Below the pieces are notes generated by a model. The model had not been told where the DNA came from. It ran no database searches and saw nothing but the letters and a program-made list of their open reading frames with translations. From the NCBI GenBank assembly GCA_007115705.1, contig QXEO01000156.1:248001-312000 (forward strand): a DNA stretch of 64,000 nt. The letters run 5' to 3'. Shown here piece after piece: positions 11,030-21,529 of this stretch (position 1 is its first letter; each line of letters opens with the position of its first letter). Made by a program: the position numbers and the translations under genes. This DNA is from Dactylis glomerata (Eukaryota > Streptophyta > Magnoliopsida > Poales > Poaceae).

Positions 11030-14000
11030 ATGGACCACGACCCCAAGGAGCGTCTCCTCCTGCCGCCCCGCGCCGCCGCGAACGGCCCTCACCGCCGGGG
11101 CAAGCCCCCCGTGACGCCAGGCGGGGTCGGCGTCGGCACCGGCGCCGGCGCTGGCGGAGGGGGCGGCGTGGCCATCGATGTCCACGGCCTGAAGAAGCGC
11201 GGCGGCGGGCGGCGCTCGTGGGTTCGCGTGGACGCAGCGACGGGCGCGTCCGAGGCGGTGGAGGTCGCCAAGCCGGCGCTCATGCGGCGCCTCGACCTGC
11301 CCGCGCGCGACCTGCGCCTCCTCGACCCGCTCTTCGTCTACCCCTCCGCCATCCTCGGCCGCGAGCGCGCCGTCGTCTGCAACCTCGAGCGGATACGCTG
11401 CATCATCACCGCGGACGAGGCGCTCGTCCTGCGCGACTCCGGCGCGGACGGCGGCGCCGCCGCGGAGGCCGCCGTGCGGGCGTACGTCGACGAGCTGCAG
11501 CGCCGCCTCGTCGACCGCGCCGACGACCTGCCCTTCGAGTTCATCGCTCTGGAGGTTGCGCTCGAAGCCGCCTGCTCCTTCCTAGACGCGCAGGTGCCAC
11601 ATACGCACTCTACCGACCTTACCTTACTAATGGAGCAGAATTGACTTGTGCTCCTATTTTAACTAGTGGAGTAATCTGTCACTAGCCGATCTACAGTTTT
11701 CGTGCATGGTGACCTTGATCGGTCTGATCCTTCTGGAATCTGCGAGGATTCAACTAATGATGGCTATGAATTCTTAATTTGGATTCACCTAATGATGGTT
11801 ATGAATTGTGAACTGGTCAAAATACAGGTGTAGCGCGCCACGAAAAAATAATGATACAGTGTAGCGTTTGCTTACACTGTGATTGGCTGAACAGTCATAT
11901 CCTACAGTGGTCTAAACATCCACATTTCCTCACTGTTCTGAGAAGGATAGATTTCCTCTTGACCTTATTGTATTATTGATGACAGGAAGGTATTCGATGG
12001 TGAAATAATCTGTGGAGTAATTAATCCCATATAAAGAAGTTCTGTATTCCACAAAACCATGACCAAATGAGTTTTCCAAACTTGCATAGCACCATCTGAA
12101 TGTTAGTTTTGGCCAATCTCTTAGAGCATCTCCAGCAGTCGCACTAAATTTTGGCGCTGTAAAAGCACTTTGCAGCGCGCTCCATCTGTGTTTCGCGCGT
12201 GAGGCCATATTCACCTCCACCAGAAGCTCTAAATGTTTGGGCTGTAAAAATGGGTAGTTGTTCCTGCGCCCAATTTGTGCCGCGCGCTCCATTCGGCGCA
12301 GTAAATATAGTGCATAAGATAGCGCTTTTGCCCCGCGCACTATTTTACAGCGCCAGTTGCAGCATCTGCTGGAGCATTAATTTACGCCTCCCGCGCGCTA
12401 AACTAGTCACTTTTTGGGATACAGCGCCGGTTAGCGCGACTGCTGGAGATGCTCTTATGTAAACCCTACTAGCTAAATACATGTGCATGCTACGTATAAA
12501 GCAAATTAGATTGGCCACATGTTGTTGGCAATGATGCACATTAGACTACCAAATAAGTCGAGCCAGAACCACTGGTGATGCCAAACTAACATATGTGACT
12601 CCCTCATCGTTGTTATGTATTATAGGCACTTGCGGACAATCTTATCCCAACATTGGTGACAAATATGGCCATCCTCTCACTTGTTTTCTAGACTTGCTCA
12701 CATAAGGGGAGGAGAAGGTGAACGGACCACTGCACCGATTGATACCTTTATAGGAGTAAAGATAACCAACACAGCATTAGTTGTGTGACATTGTTAGTTC
12801 TCGAAACAAATGCCTACTGTTTCTTTGTTTGGTTTTCTGAAAACAGAATTAGCTTTTTCAATGAAAGTTAAGCGGCAATCACAAATTTGGGTATCACCTG
12901 AAAATCCTGTAGTGAGCAGTTTTAGCTCTCCACTTTCTGTTCTGTTTTAGCATAATGATTTGGCATCTGATTGGAGAACTAAAAATGCTTGCAATTTTTC
13001 TCAGGCTGTTGAATTGGAGGCTGAAGCTTATCCGCTGCTAGATGAGTTAACAGCAAAAATCAGTACCCTTGACTTGGAGCGTGCTCGACGCTTAAAGAGC
13101 AAGCTGGTTGCATTGACTAGGAGGGTCCAAAAGGTAAATGGACTTCTGTTATATTTTTCCTGTTTCGTTATACAGTTGTCAACAAGATTCATTTTCAGTC
13201 TTATATCCAATTTTCACCATTAAGGTCAGAGACGAGATAGAGCAGCTGATGGACGATGATGGTGATATGGCTGAAATGTACCTCACCGAGAAGAAGATGA
13301 GGATGGAAGCATCATTGTTAGACGAGCAGGGCCTTCAAGGACTTGGCAGTAATGTGCTTGGTTCATCCTTCTCTGCTCCAATTTCCGTCTCTGCACCAGT
13401 TTCCCCAGCTTCGTCACCCCCTGCATCTCGGCGGCTTGAGAAGCAATTTAGTTTTGCCAGAAGCAGACATGACAGCTTCAAGAGCTCAGAGAGCAGTCAG
13501 TATAACATAGAAGAACTGGAAATGTTATTGGAGGCTTACTTTGTGGTTATTGACTACACTCTCAACAAATTAACTTCGGTATGAAGCATGGATTATAGTT
13601 ATGTTAGCCTCTTGTTCAGTTTCCTTTCTTGTTTAAGTAAACATTGGCTGACAATTCTGCTATTTACATTTTAAAAAATCAGCTAAAGGAGTATATCGAT
13701 GACACTGAGGATTTCATCAACATCCAACTGGTATAGTCCCCAGATTCCTTATTATTATTTTAACATGGCCATTGTTTAGAGTTCAGATAATGGATCCAGT
13801 TCAAAACAAAGCGCGACCATATTTACCACGTCTCTCACTAATATCCTGGCATGATTAGATACTAGTTATTCAAGAGAGATAGTATCTACAGTTGACCAGT
13901 TCTTGGATGTCGTGGGGTCACCTTTGCACAAAATTACATTTGTCGAACCAAGCAATAACTTTTCTTTGGGAGCGTGCTAATCTGCATCTGTCATATTATG

Positions 14001-14473
14001 TTTAGCTGGTGATGGCCCATGGGCGACTTATTGGACATCATGCCTGTCATAGTTTTCTATATGTTAGATGCATTAGTGGTTTAAGACTATCTGTGATGCG
14101 GGGATTATCAAACTGTAGTTAGGTTCAGTAAACAAGATATTAGATGGATTTTTTTTTTCACGTGTCTGATTACTGTCTATTTTGTAATCTGAAGTTCTGA
14201 ACCCAATGAGTCGTGGTCATCATAATGCTGTTCTTGCAGGATAACGTCCGGAACCAGCTGATCCAGTTCGAGCTGCTCCTGACCACAGCTACATTTGTGG
14301 TGGCCATCTTCGGGGTTGTCTCGGGAGTCTTCGGCATGAACTTCGAGGGGGTGGGTGTGTTCACGGTGCCGCACGCTTTCGAGTGGACGCTGGTCATAAC
14401 AGGTGTCTGTGGCGCGGTCATATTCGCCTGTCTCCTGTGGTACTTCAAGAAGAGAAGGTTCTTCCCCTTGTAA
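11030..14473 (+). CDS. MRS2: MRS2/MGT family magnesium transporter (CorA-like)
   Basis: Five exons joined in phase: 11030-11593, 13005-13133, 13225-13578, 13683-13730, 14240-14473; 442 codons before the stop. All introns are GT-AG. Exon 1 is GC-rich and encodes a Gly/Ala-rich N-terminus and the start of the cytosolic domain (LDPLFVYPSAIL, ERIRCIITADEALVL). Exons 2-3 give the long helices (LERARRLKSKLVALTRRVQK, EEIEMLLEAYF-type). The last exon has two membrane helices around residues 370-435, with the diagnostic GMN selectivity motif (GVFGMNFEG) at the end of the first, then a basic tail. Length equals that of plant MRS2-1/MRS2-10 types. Family proteins form pentameric Mg2+ channels in organelle, vacuolar or plasma membranes; which membrane cannot be told here. 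Reading frame and splice sites look functional. A Copia LTR sits 137 bp upstream. Confidence 0.93.
12124..12454. mobile_element. PIF/Harbinger (Tourist-like) MITE in MRS2 intron 1
   Basis: Perfect terminal inverted repeats GAGCATCTCCAGCAGTCGC and its complement, flanked by the 3-bp duplication TTA (12121-12123 and 12455-12457). Size 331 bp with no coding capacity. Lies within the 1.4-kb intron 1, well away from the splice sites. Confidence 0.85.
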
Positions 14474-15352
14474 ATGGATTCTTGCAACCCCTCTCCTGCA
14501 TCGTGTATCAATTAGCACTTGGAAATTCATTGATTTTTTTCAGCTTTGCTGGTATGCAATTGTACATACAGTTTTCACGTTTCTTCTAGTAGGCTCTGCT
14601 GGTGCTGCCTTGGCTGCACAATGTACATCTGATCTCACTTTTTGAAGCTTCCAGTTGCGATCGGTTAGCTTCGCACGGCTGGACCGTCTGATACGCGTGT
14701 TTGTTGTTGTTAGTGTTAGGTGTGTGGCACTGTTCCCCCAGAAAGAGAAAAAGGTGAAAGCTGAAGTAGTATTACCGGTGTGATCAGTCTTGTTCTATCG
14801 AGAAAGTACTCAGCATTGCCTCTTCTTCTACGGGGGTACATGCTGCCTAGGAGCAGGTAGTACGCTACTGTTAGTTTTAGCAGCACATCACATGTACATC
14901 CAGCAAGAAGAACGAAACGCACGCCACATTTTCAACCTTGCATCTGGCACGGGACCGCGTGCATCAGCTGCGGCCGTAATACTGGTGCTGTGTGTTTGAT
15001 TGCTACGATCCAAGCTTGTGGCGTGGAAGGAATGGACCTCCTCATTCGGTCCAAGTTCTCGCTCTTGATCGTGGTGTTGGTGCTGGTGGTGACTAGGACA
15101 AGTACGAGCATAGGACGGGGTGATTGTCTGATTACAAAGAGCCTCTCTGATCTCTGAAGTCTGAATGGAAGTCATTGAATTGGATCACATGGCCTAATCA
15201 TTGTACGCTCTCCCAGTAAACAATTGATTGATTTGTAGGCTGATCAGGCCGGTCGTGAGAAGGCATTCCCTGCTATCTCCTGGCAGCGTAACCATGCCAG
15301 GTTAAATCTATATTTTTTAGTATATGATTGATTAAACTATACAAACTTTGAC
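14474..15352 (+). other. MRS2 3' region and spacer
   Basis: Downstream sequence of the transporter. It presumably includes the 3' UTR, but no canonical AATAAA is obvious. No further ORF with recognisable domains. Confidence 0.4.
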
Positions 15353-15700
15353 ATTTTTTTTGCGAATAGGAGTCTGGCATTAAAAGAAACAACGAACGGT
15401 ACAAAACACCTCAAGAAAAACAAAAATTACAATGAGATCCTTAAGAAGCCCTTCATCTTCAACCTCCAGACCGTGTCGACGGCGCGCCGCCGCTGCCGCT
15501 CTTCCCTGAGTCGGCCTGACATTGTTGGTTGCGGACGAGAAATCGCCGAACGGGTCAAGAAGACCACATCCGTCCCAGAGACGAAGAAGAAGGAAGAACT
15601 GCCGATGTAGCTTCTTGACGATCCAAAGATCCCCACAGCCAGACGAAATCCTCGAGGTCAAACAGTTTGAACAGACAGTATCGGTGAACAATTTTTGAAC
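15353..15700 (-). mobile_element. Possible retroposon fragment, minus strand
   Basis: The left edge is a T run (poly-A on the minus strand) followed by a GC-rich block with minus-strand open frames (15380-15691). This resembles the 3' end of a LINE or non-autonomous retroposon. No family motif and no clear target duplication. Confidence 0.25.
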
Positions 15701-16079
15701 TTCTTGTTAGGTCGAGAGTCGAGACAAGTTTAAGGAGACTTCTTTATGAAAAATACTACACTTATTTCCGATCGGAGTGAGTAGGTCCATTACACCCTAT
15801 AAAGCAGTCATAAAATAAATATTCAATGGATAATTGTTTTCCTATGGTTTAATTAGTTGGCTGCGAGTATTTGTTTGCAAAAATAAATAAACTAACCATT
15901 TTTGAGTAAGATTGATGTTTCGTATAATATGGGTCTGTTACAACCTAGAGTGCATCCACTAATAAAATTTATAATAATCTTTTGATGGATTGTCATTTTT
16001 CTATGAGCTCTACGTATTCTACAAATTATATGCATAAATTGAAGCATTGACATTCGGAGGCCACCTGTCAGGTTTTTGT
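15701..16079. other. AT-rich spacer
   Basis: Nothing recognisable on either strand. Confidence 0.3.
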
Positions 16080-16081
16080 TA

Positions 16082-16298
16082 CTCCCTCCGTCCCGGTGTA
16101 TAAGTCCTGCGCGTACTCCTAGGTCGGCATTTTGACAAATATAATACAAATTTTACAATATAAAAATTATATTATTAGAAAGTACATAATCTGAAGTTTC
16201 CAGTGATATATATATTTTGTAGTATATATCTTATATTATATTAGTCAAAATTGCAATCTAGGGATACGTGCAAGACTTATACACCGGGACAGAGGGAG
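16082..16298. mobile_element. Stowaway MITE
   Basis: Terminal inverted repeats CTCCCTCCGTCCCGGTGTAT and the near-exact complement at the right end. Flanked by TA on both sides (16080-16081, 16299-16300). 217 bp, AT-rich centre. Located about 0.8 kb upstream of the Tag-family start codon. Confidence 0.9.
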
Positions 16299-16479
16299 TA
16301 GTATCAATGGGCTAAACTGAAGTATGAAAACCATTGATCCTCCTCCTATGTCGTGCACGACGAAGGAGTAATGGAGCATCTCTCGAATCAAGGAAACAAT
16401 TGACAGTAAACTTCAAGTTGGCACAAAGTAAAATAAGTATCTGTATCTAGATCCCTCTCGCTGTACAAGTCAAAACCGT

Positions 16480-17083
16480 GAAGCAAAGCAGCAGGACAAA
16501 ACACCTCGCTAACCCAAATCTACTGCTAAACACCAGGAGGCACTCCCCTTCCCTCCCCACCACCAATCAATACCAGCGGCAGTAAATTTCGAGCTGCTGC
16601 CGCTACTGCTCCTCCCTGCTCCGGACACCTCACTCCGCCTCCTCCTCCTCCCTCCACCTCCATCTCCAGTGCCCCTAGGGTTCCCTCTCGGCTGCCCGCG
16701 CGCCGCGTCGCCGTCGCCGCGGGGGTTCCGAGGAAGGCCGTGCTGCTGGCCGCACGGGAGCCCCGAATCGGGCCTCGCGGGAGTTGGTTCCTCGCCTTCG
16801 TCTCCGGGAGCTCGCGGCGGGGTGGTCTGTCCGTTTCTGGGGTCTAGATCGAGGCCTGCTAGCTCGCTGTCCGCAATGCCGCGGTGATTGGGCGTCGATT
16901 GCTAGGGTTTTGCTCGCGGATTTGCGAAGAGCGGGCCCGGGATCGTCTGGAATGCGGCGGGATATCCGCTGTCTGGTGCTTGGTTTGGTGTTTCCCGAGC
17001 AGCGCCACGTCGATTCGGTTTCCTGCTGAGCTCGTCAAGGCGAGGAGGAGGGGTTTTGGGGAGAATTTGGTGATTCGGTCGCA
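16480..17083 (+). promoter_or_regulatory. 5' region of the Tag-family gene
   Basis: Pyrimidine-rich, GC-rich sequence (16540-16680) leading into a GC-rich leader, typical of a grass 5' UTR. An upstream in-frame-looking stretch exists (16884-17549 in another frame) but has no domain. No clear TATA box identified. Confidence 0.4.
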
Positions 17084-20000
17084 ATGTCCGGGTCCAACTC
17101 AAGGGGGCGGCTGTCGCCGGCGTCGGGCGGTGGGGACTCTGAGCCGAGGTCCGCGGGGAGCAGGACCAGGTCCGTGTCTGCCACGCGGGGCCGGAAGGCG
17201 TCGCCGAGGCCTGGGAGGGATGCGGCAGCAGGAACTGCAGCGGAGGAGAAGAAGCCGGCTGCCGTGCCTACACTGCTGCCGTCCCTCAGCGTGCCGTCGG
17301 GGATGCGCCGGCAGGAGCTGCTGCTGCGGTCGGGGTTCTCTCTCGACGCGTCCTGCTCGTCGGACGCGTCCACGGACTCCTTCTGCAGCAGGGCGTCCAC
17401 GGGGCGGATCGGGAGGCCGGCGTTCGGGCCGAGGAAGAAGAAGGCCGTCTCTCAGACTGACCAGAAGCTCGCTGCCATGCTGGAAAGGGAGGCTGGATCG
17501 GCTTCTCCGGGTTATGCTTCTGGTCTCAAGAGGAGGTGCGCCTGGGTGACGGCTAATACTGGTGCGTCTCTTCTTAAACCACTGCTCCGTTGAACATATA
17601 ATCCTGCAATTCGTCTAGCGCAGTCGTTTTTTAGTACTGTAGTAGTGGTTTTGCTGTAGGAAGAGGAGGTAATCTGCATCAGATCCAAAATGCAGATCAA
17701 AAGGTCTTGAGTTTAAAATGCTAGATCCTAAATGTTGCAAACCTGGGACCAGGCTTTTATCATTCATTTATGGTTGAAGCATTTCGGGTTTCTCTGATCT
17801 TTAAGATTTCAAATGTTACGAAGAGATGTTATTTCTTTGTGTTATATGCTTATGTTGCAATTACTAAGAAATTTTATGACTGTAGTTAGTAAGCTATCAC
17901 CAAAACTACAAGGAGCTACCATGATAGAAGCCATCCATTCTGTCTTAAGTTACTCATTGCATCAGTATTCTTGTTTAGTTTAATGTGTCTTACGGGTTTG
18001 GTGTGGATGTGTAAAAAATATACTGATTTTGTATGCAAAAACTAGGTATTACTAGATGCAACTAGGAAACTGTAGAATCATGCGCGGTGGTCTTAATCAC
18101 ACAGGAACTGTACTCTGGAAAAGCTTCACACAGTGGTGATTTTATGAAGTGTATTTTCTAGTTCTACTTGTGTAAGATCATAAGGATGGCCATTATCTTA
18201 CAAATGCCAAACAATGTTTTGTCAGACTAGCAATTTTTTTCAAGAACATGTAGGAGCAGTATCTGTCATGCTACATTTAGGCCTGTTGCTGATCTTATTG
18301 GAAAAAGTAGGTGAAGATGAGAAACTGGTAGCTATCTTCTTATCAAGCTAGTTTGACATGTTCTTTGTGTGGACTATTTGTGTGACCTATCTGAAGAAGT
18401 TTGCAGTTGAATGCACATGAGCTTTCTGTATAATGGCTAGCATTATATTACACAGTATGCTGCACGTGGGCTACTCCTGTTGTTTACCAATAGCGATGTA
18501 CGAGCTGAATTCAACATATTTCACGACCACAAATATGGATGATTATTGTTGAAATCTTCACGAACCTGTAAACTAATTTGAAGGAGGTACTAGAACCTTA
18601 CAGATTTTTAAAATTGGAATGAAAGCTTGAGGAATCTTTCTTCACATGCTTGCTTGTTCATACGCTTGATATCAAAATAGACAGGACTCGGTCCTTTGCT
18701 TTCATGCCTCTTTTTACTCCAATAATTCATTACTAAGGGCCTCATAATATGTAATAACAATTTTATCTTCTCACGTGCATCCCTTTAACAGTGAGAGTGC
18801 AAAGCTGCAACTGAAATCCAGTGCGGGACTATCCTAAATTTCGGGGACATGAACTTCTATTCATAACACAATGTAGGATTGCATTCGTTAGTGCTTTCTG
18901 TTTTCACATACCTGGATATGTTTCTTTTTTCTTGTTTTGATTTAAAGTGCATATTTGGTGCAATAAGATCAAGCTGCTCGTACCAGCAATCTGTTATTTA
19001 TTTTGAGAATCCCCCGTATGTAAAATTTGTCCTATCTTATTGCCTATGGTGCTTCATTTGCTTTGTAATCCATGCTCTATTCTTACCTTTCAAAATCTTA
19101 TTGTTATCTTTATTGTGTTCACAATTTAATCATGTTTATTTGCAAGTGCAGATCCATGTTATGTTGCATTTCATGATGAAGAATGGGGAGTTCCAGTTCA
19201 TGATGACAAGTATGCAAACATGAACCTTAATAAATCTACTACTTTGTTTACACATATGGGACTCTTGATAAAACAGACTTTCTTTATACAATGTCTTATG
19301 GACTGCTATATGTTAATTTCAGGAAGTTGTTTGAGTTGCTGGTGCTCTCAGGTTCATTAGCTGAGCTTACATGGCCAACAATTTTAAACAAGAGATCTAT
19401 ATTCAGGTAGTTCTTTCTACTTTTCATGTGGTTGGATAACGTTGGCATTTGGCAACCCTGGTAACATCTTCAGGTGTGCTTCACAGGGAGGTTTTCATGG
19501 ATTTTGACCCAGCACTGGTTTCCAAATTAAGTGAGAGGAAGATCATTGCACCAGGAAGTCCTAGCAGCTCCTTGTTATCTGAACAGAAACTGCGCGGTGT
19601 TATTGAGAATGCACGACAAATACTGAAGGTTAGGTTGCCCCTTTACTCATGGCACGGTAGTGTCAATGTCCACTGCTGAATCAAGTTCTGCTTTTCGATT
19701 AAGAACAAATGGAAATGTGATATGGCTGTCTAGCCTGTAATTAAGTCTACTAAAGTTTTTGTAACTCCATATCAAAACAAAACATTTACCTTCCTTACTG
19801 ACATTTTAGATCCAGCTTCCTGCACCACTTTTGCTGAAAAAAGCTGCACACGACCTTTGCCCAATGAAATTCTTAAACTATGTGTTTTCTTATCACCATG
19901 TCCTCACTATTGCAGATCATAGAGGAGTTTGGGTCATTTGATAAGTACTGTTGGAGCTTTGTGAACCACAGACCAATTCTGAGTACATTCAGGTATCCCC

Positions 20001-20314
20001 GTCAGGTTCCTGTCAAGACATCTAAAGCAGACGCCATAAGCAAAGATATGGTCAGAAGGGGTTTCCGTAGTGTAGGCCCAACAGTCGTGTACACCTTCAT
20101 GCAAGTCACTGGCATGACAAATGACCACCTCATCTCTTGTTACCGGTTTTCTGAATGCGCCACAGTTGCAGCCGGTGGTAAGCTTACAGAATCAGGCAGT
20201 GAAGCAAATTCAGTCGGTAGCGATCATACCACGGAACAGAAGATGAACGGGACCAACGGGCTTGCCACTGATGTCGAGCTGTCCAGAACGATAGATGAAC
20301 TCAGCATCTCGTAG
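17084..20314 (+). CDS. DNA-3-methyladenine glycosylase I (Tag) family protein
   Basis: Five exons in phase: 17084-17561, 19152-19209, 19323-19406, 19487-19628, 19916-20314; 386 codons, GT-AG introns. About 150 N-terminal residues are Ser/Arg-rich and probably disordered, with a possible nuclear signal. The Tag domain starts at RCAWVTANTDPCY and continues FHDEEWGVPVHDD, FELLVLSGSLAELTW, ILNKRSIFREVF, WSFVNHRP, GFRSVGPTVVYTFMQ and DHLISCYR. The Cys, His, His and Cys expected for the zinc-binding site of the family are present (RCAW, FHDEEWG, DHLISC). The family removes 3-methyladenine from alkylated DNA by base excision. Where E. coli Tag has a Glu in its base-binding loop (LEG), this protein has Ser (LSG), so the activity is not certain. 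The gene looks intact. Confidence 0.92.
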
Positions 20315-21511
20315 CAGCGGTTAAGCTCGAGCAATGTATAAGTGTGTATTTTGCGTATCGTAGTTTAGTTTCTCTGCTTGTCAAGACGGTTGAACGGCAG
20401 CATGTAATGATGTATATTCTTTGTGATACAGATGCATTTGTTTTCCATAATCTGTAGTGGAGCTGGCTTTTCAGGTTGGCCCGTTGAACTCAGTAGTTGT
20501 TAAATGTCCTACAAGGCACATTTGTTCATCCAAATGTTATGGTTAACAAGAAACATGAGTGCAAAATAACCTCACTAGAACTGTCTGCGTCATCATGGCT
20601 GTGAGTCCGTGAGAAAGGAAATACCTGTAGCACCTCTTCATCTTTCTTTGGCAGAAAACTCCTTGATTACCAGAAACATGTAGCACCTCGTCAGAATGCC
20701 TATGTTGCTCACCTGCCAAAGAAACTGAATACCCATGTTCCCCCGTACCACCTGGATCGGATCGGAGCTACAAACAAGCTGTTGCAGCTAGTTCTTTGAA
20801 GGTTTGCCATTTGTTGCGCAGGGGGAACAATTGTCAGAGGAAAAAGCCCAGGTTATCTTTGCCTGGGATTTTTGTTCCGCTAATAACCGTTCTTCATTTC
20901 GTGTCTCCTAACTGCCAGTGCCGAAAAGATTGAATCGTGAATCACTGTCGAGGAGAGGCAAGCCAAGGAAAGTAGCTATCAAATTGCTAACCAAATCCCT
21001 ACAAAAATTGCCAAGTCGTGCAGCTCTTGAGTCTTGACACTGCCAACTTGGCTGGAAACCAAGCAGTGTAGTCTGCCGTTTGAGATTTCAGGTTGACAGT
21101 ACCCGTTCGGCGTTCTAATTACTGCCGTGTTTTTTGATTTTTACACGTCTGAATCTGCAAAATGTCGCAAGACTTCGCAGTCTCTGTATGTAATATTTTT
21201 ATTTAAATACAAAACTGTGGTTCATCTAACACGAGCATACGATTCATGTAAGAAGAATTTAATAGGATAAATCTCAGCTTTGCCGATCCATGCGATCCAG
21301 CCTCCTACACCATCCTAATTTCTTAACTTGGAGATTCGTTGCCTCTGTTAGTAGAAAGTAAAAGACTGCAAAGATGCCTCCCAGCTCCATCACTCCACCA
21401 TTCTTACCTAGCTTTCGGACCAGCCATCTTTAACGCTTATAATAATCATGCAAGGTTGGCTAGTAAAGCGGATGATCCATCCGCATCCAGTACTCCAGTT
21501 TATTCGCATCG
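20315..21511. promoter_or_regulatory. Intergenic: Tag 3' UTR and old 5' region of the DUF247 gene
   Basis: 20315-20480 should contain the Tag-family 3' UTR. A TATA-like TATTTTTATTTAAATA run lies near 21190-21200, and the sequence up to 21529 is continuous host DNA that resumes at 24815 after the LINE. I therefore read 21200-21529 as the former promoter/leader of the DUF247 gene. Inference only. Confidence 0.4.
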
Positions 21512-21529
21512 ATCACTAGCCGTGGTTTC
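21512..21529. repeat. Target-site duplication of LINE-1, left copy
   Basis: ATCACTAGCCGTGGTTTC; the right copy at 24815-24832 is ATCGCTAGCCGTGGTTTC. 18 bp with one mismatch. Confidence 0.85.

Noticed and set aside
11218..11685. Second frame in MRS2 exon 1
   Set aside because: Arg/Ala/Pro-rich shadow frame; the MRS2 frame continues in phase through four more exons.
16884..17549. Long plus-strand frame overlapping the Tag exon 1
   Set aside because: Wrong frame relative to the conserved Tag domain; Arg/Gly-rich shadow of a GC-rich exon.
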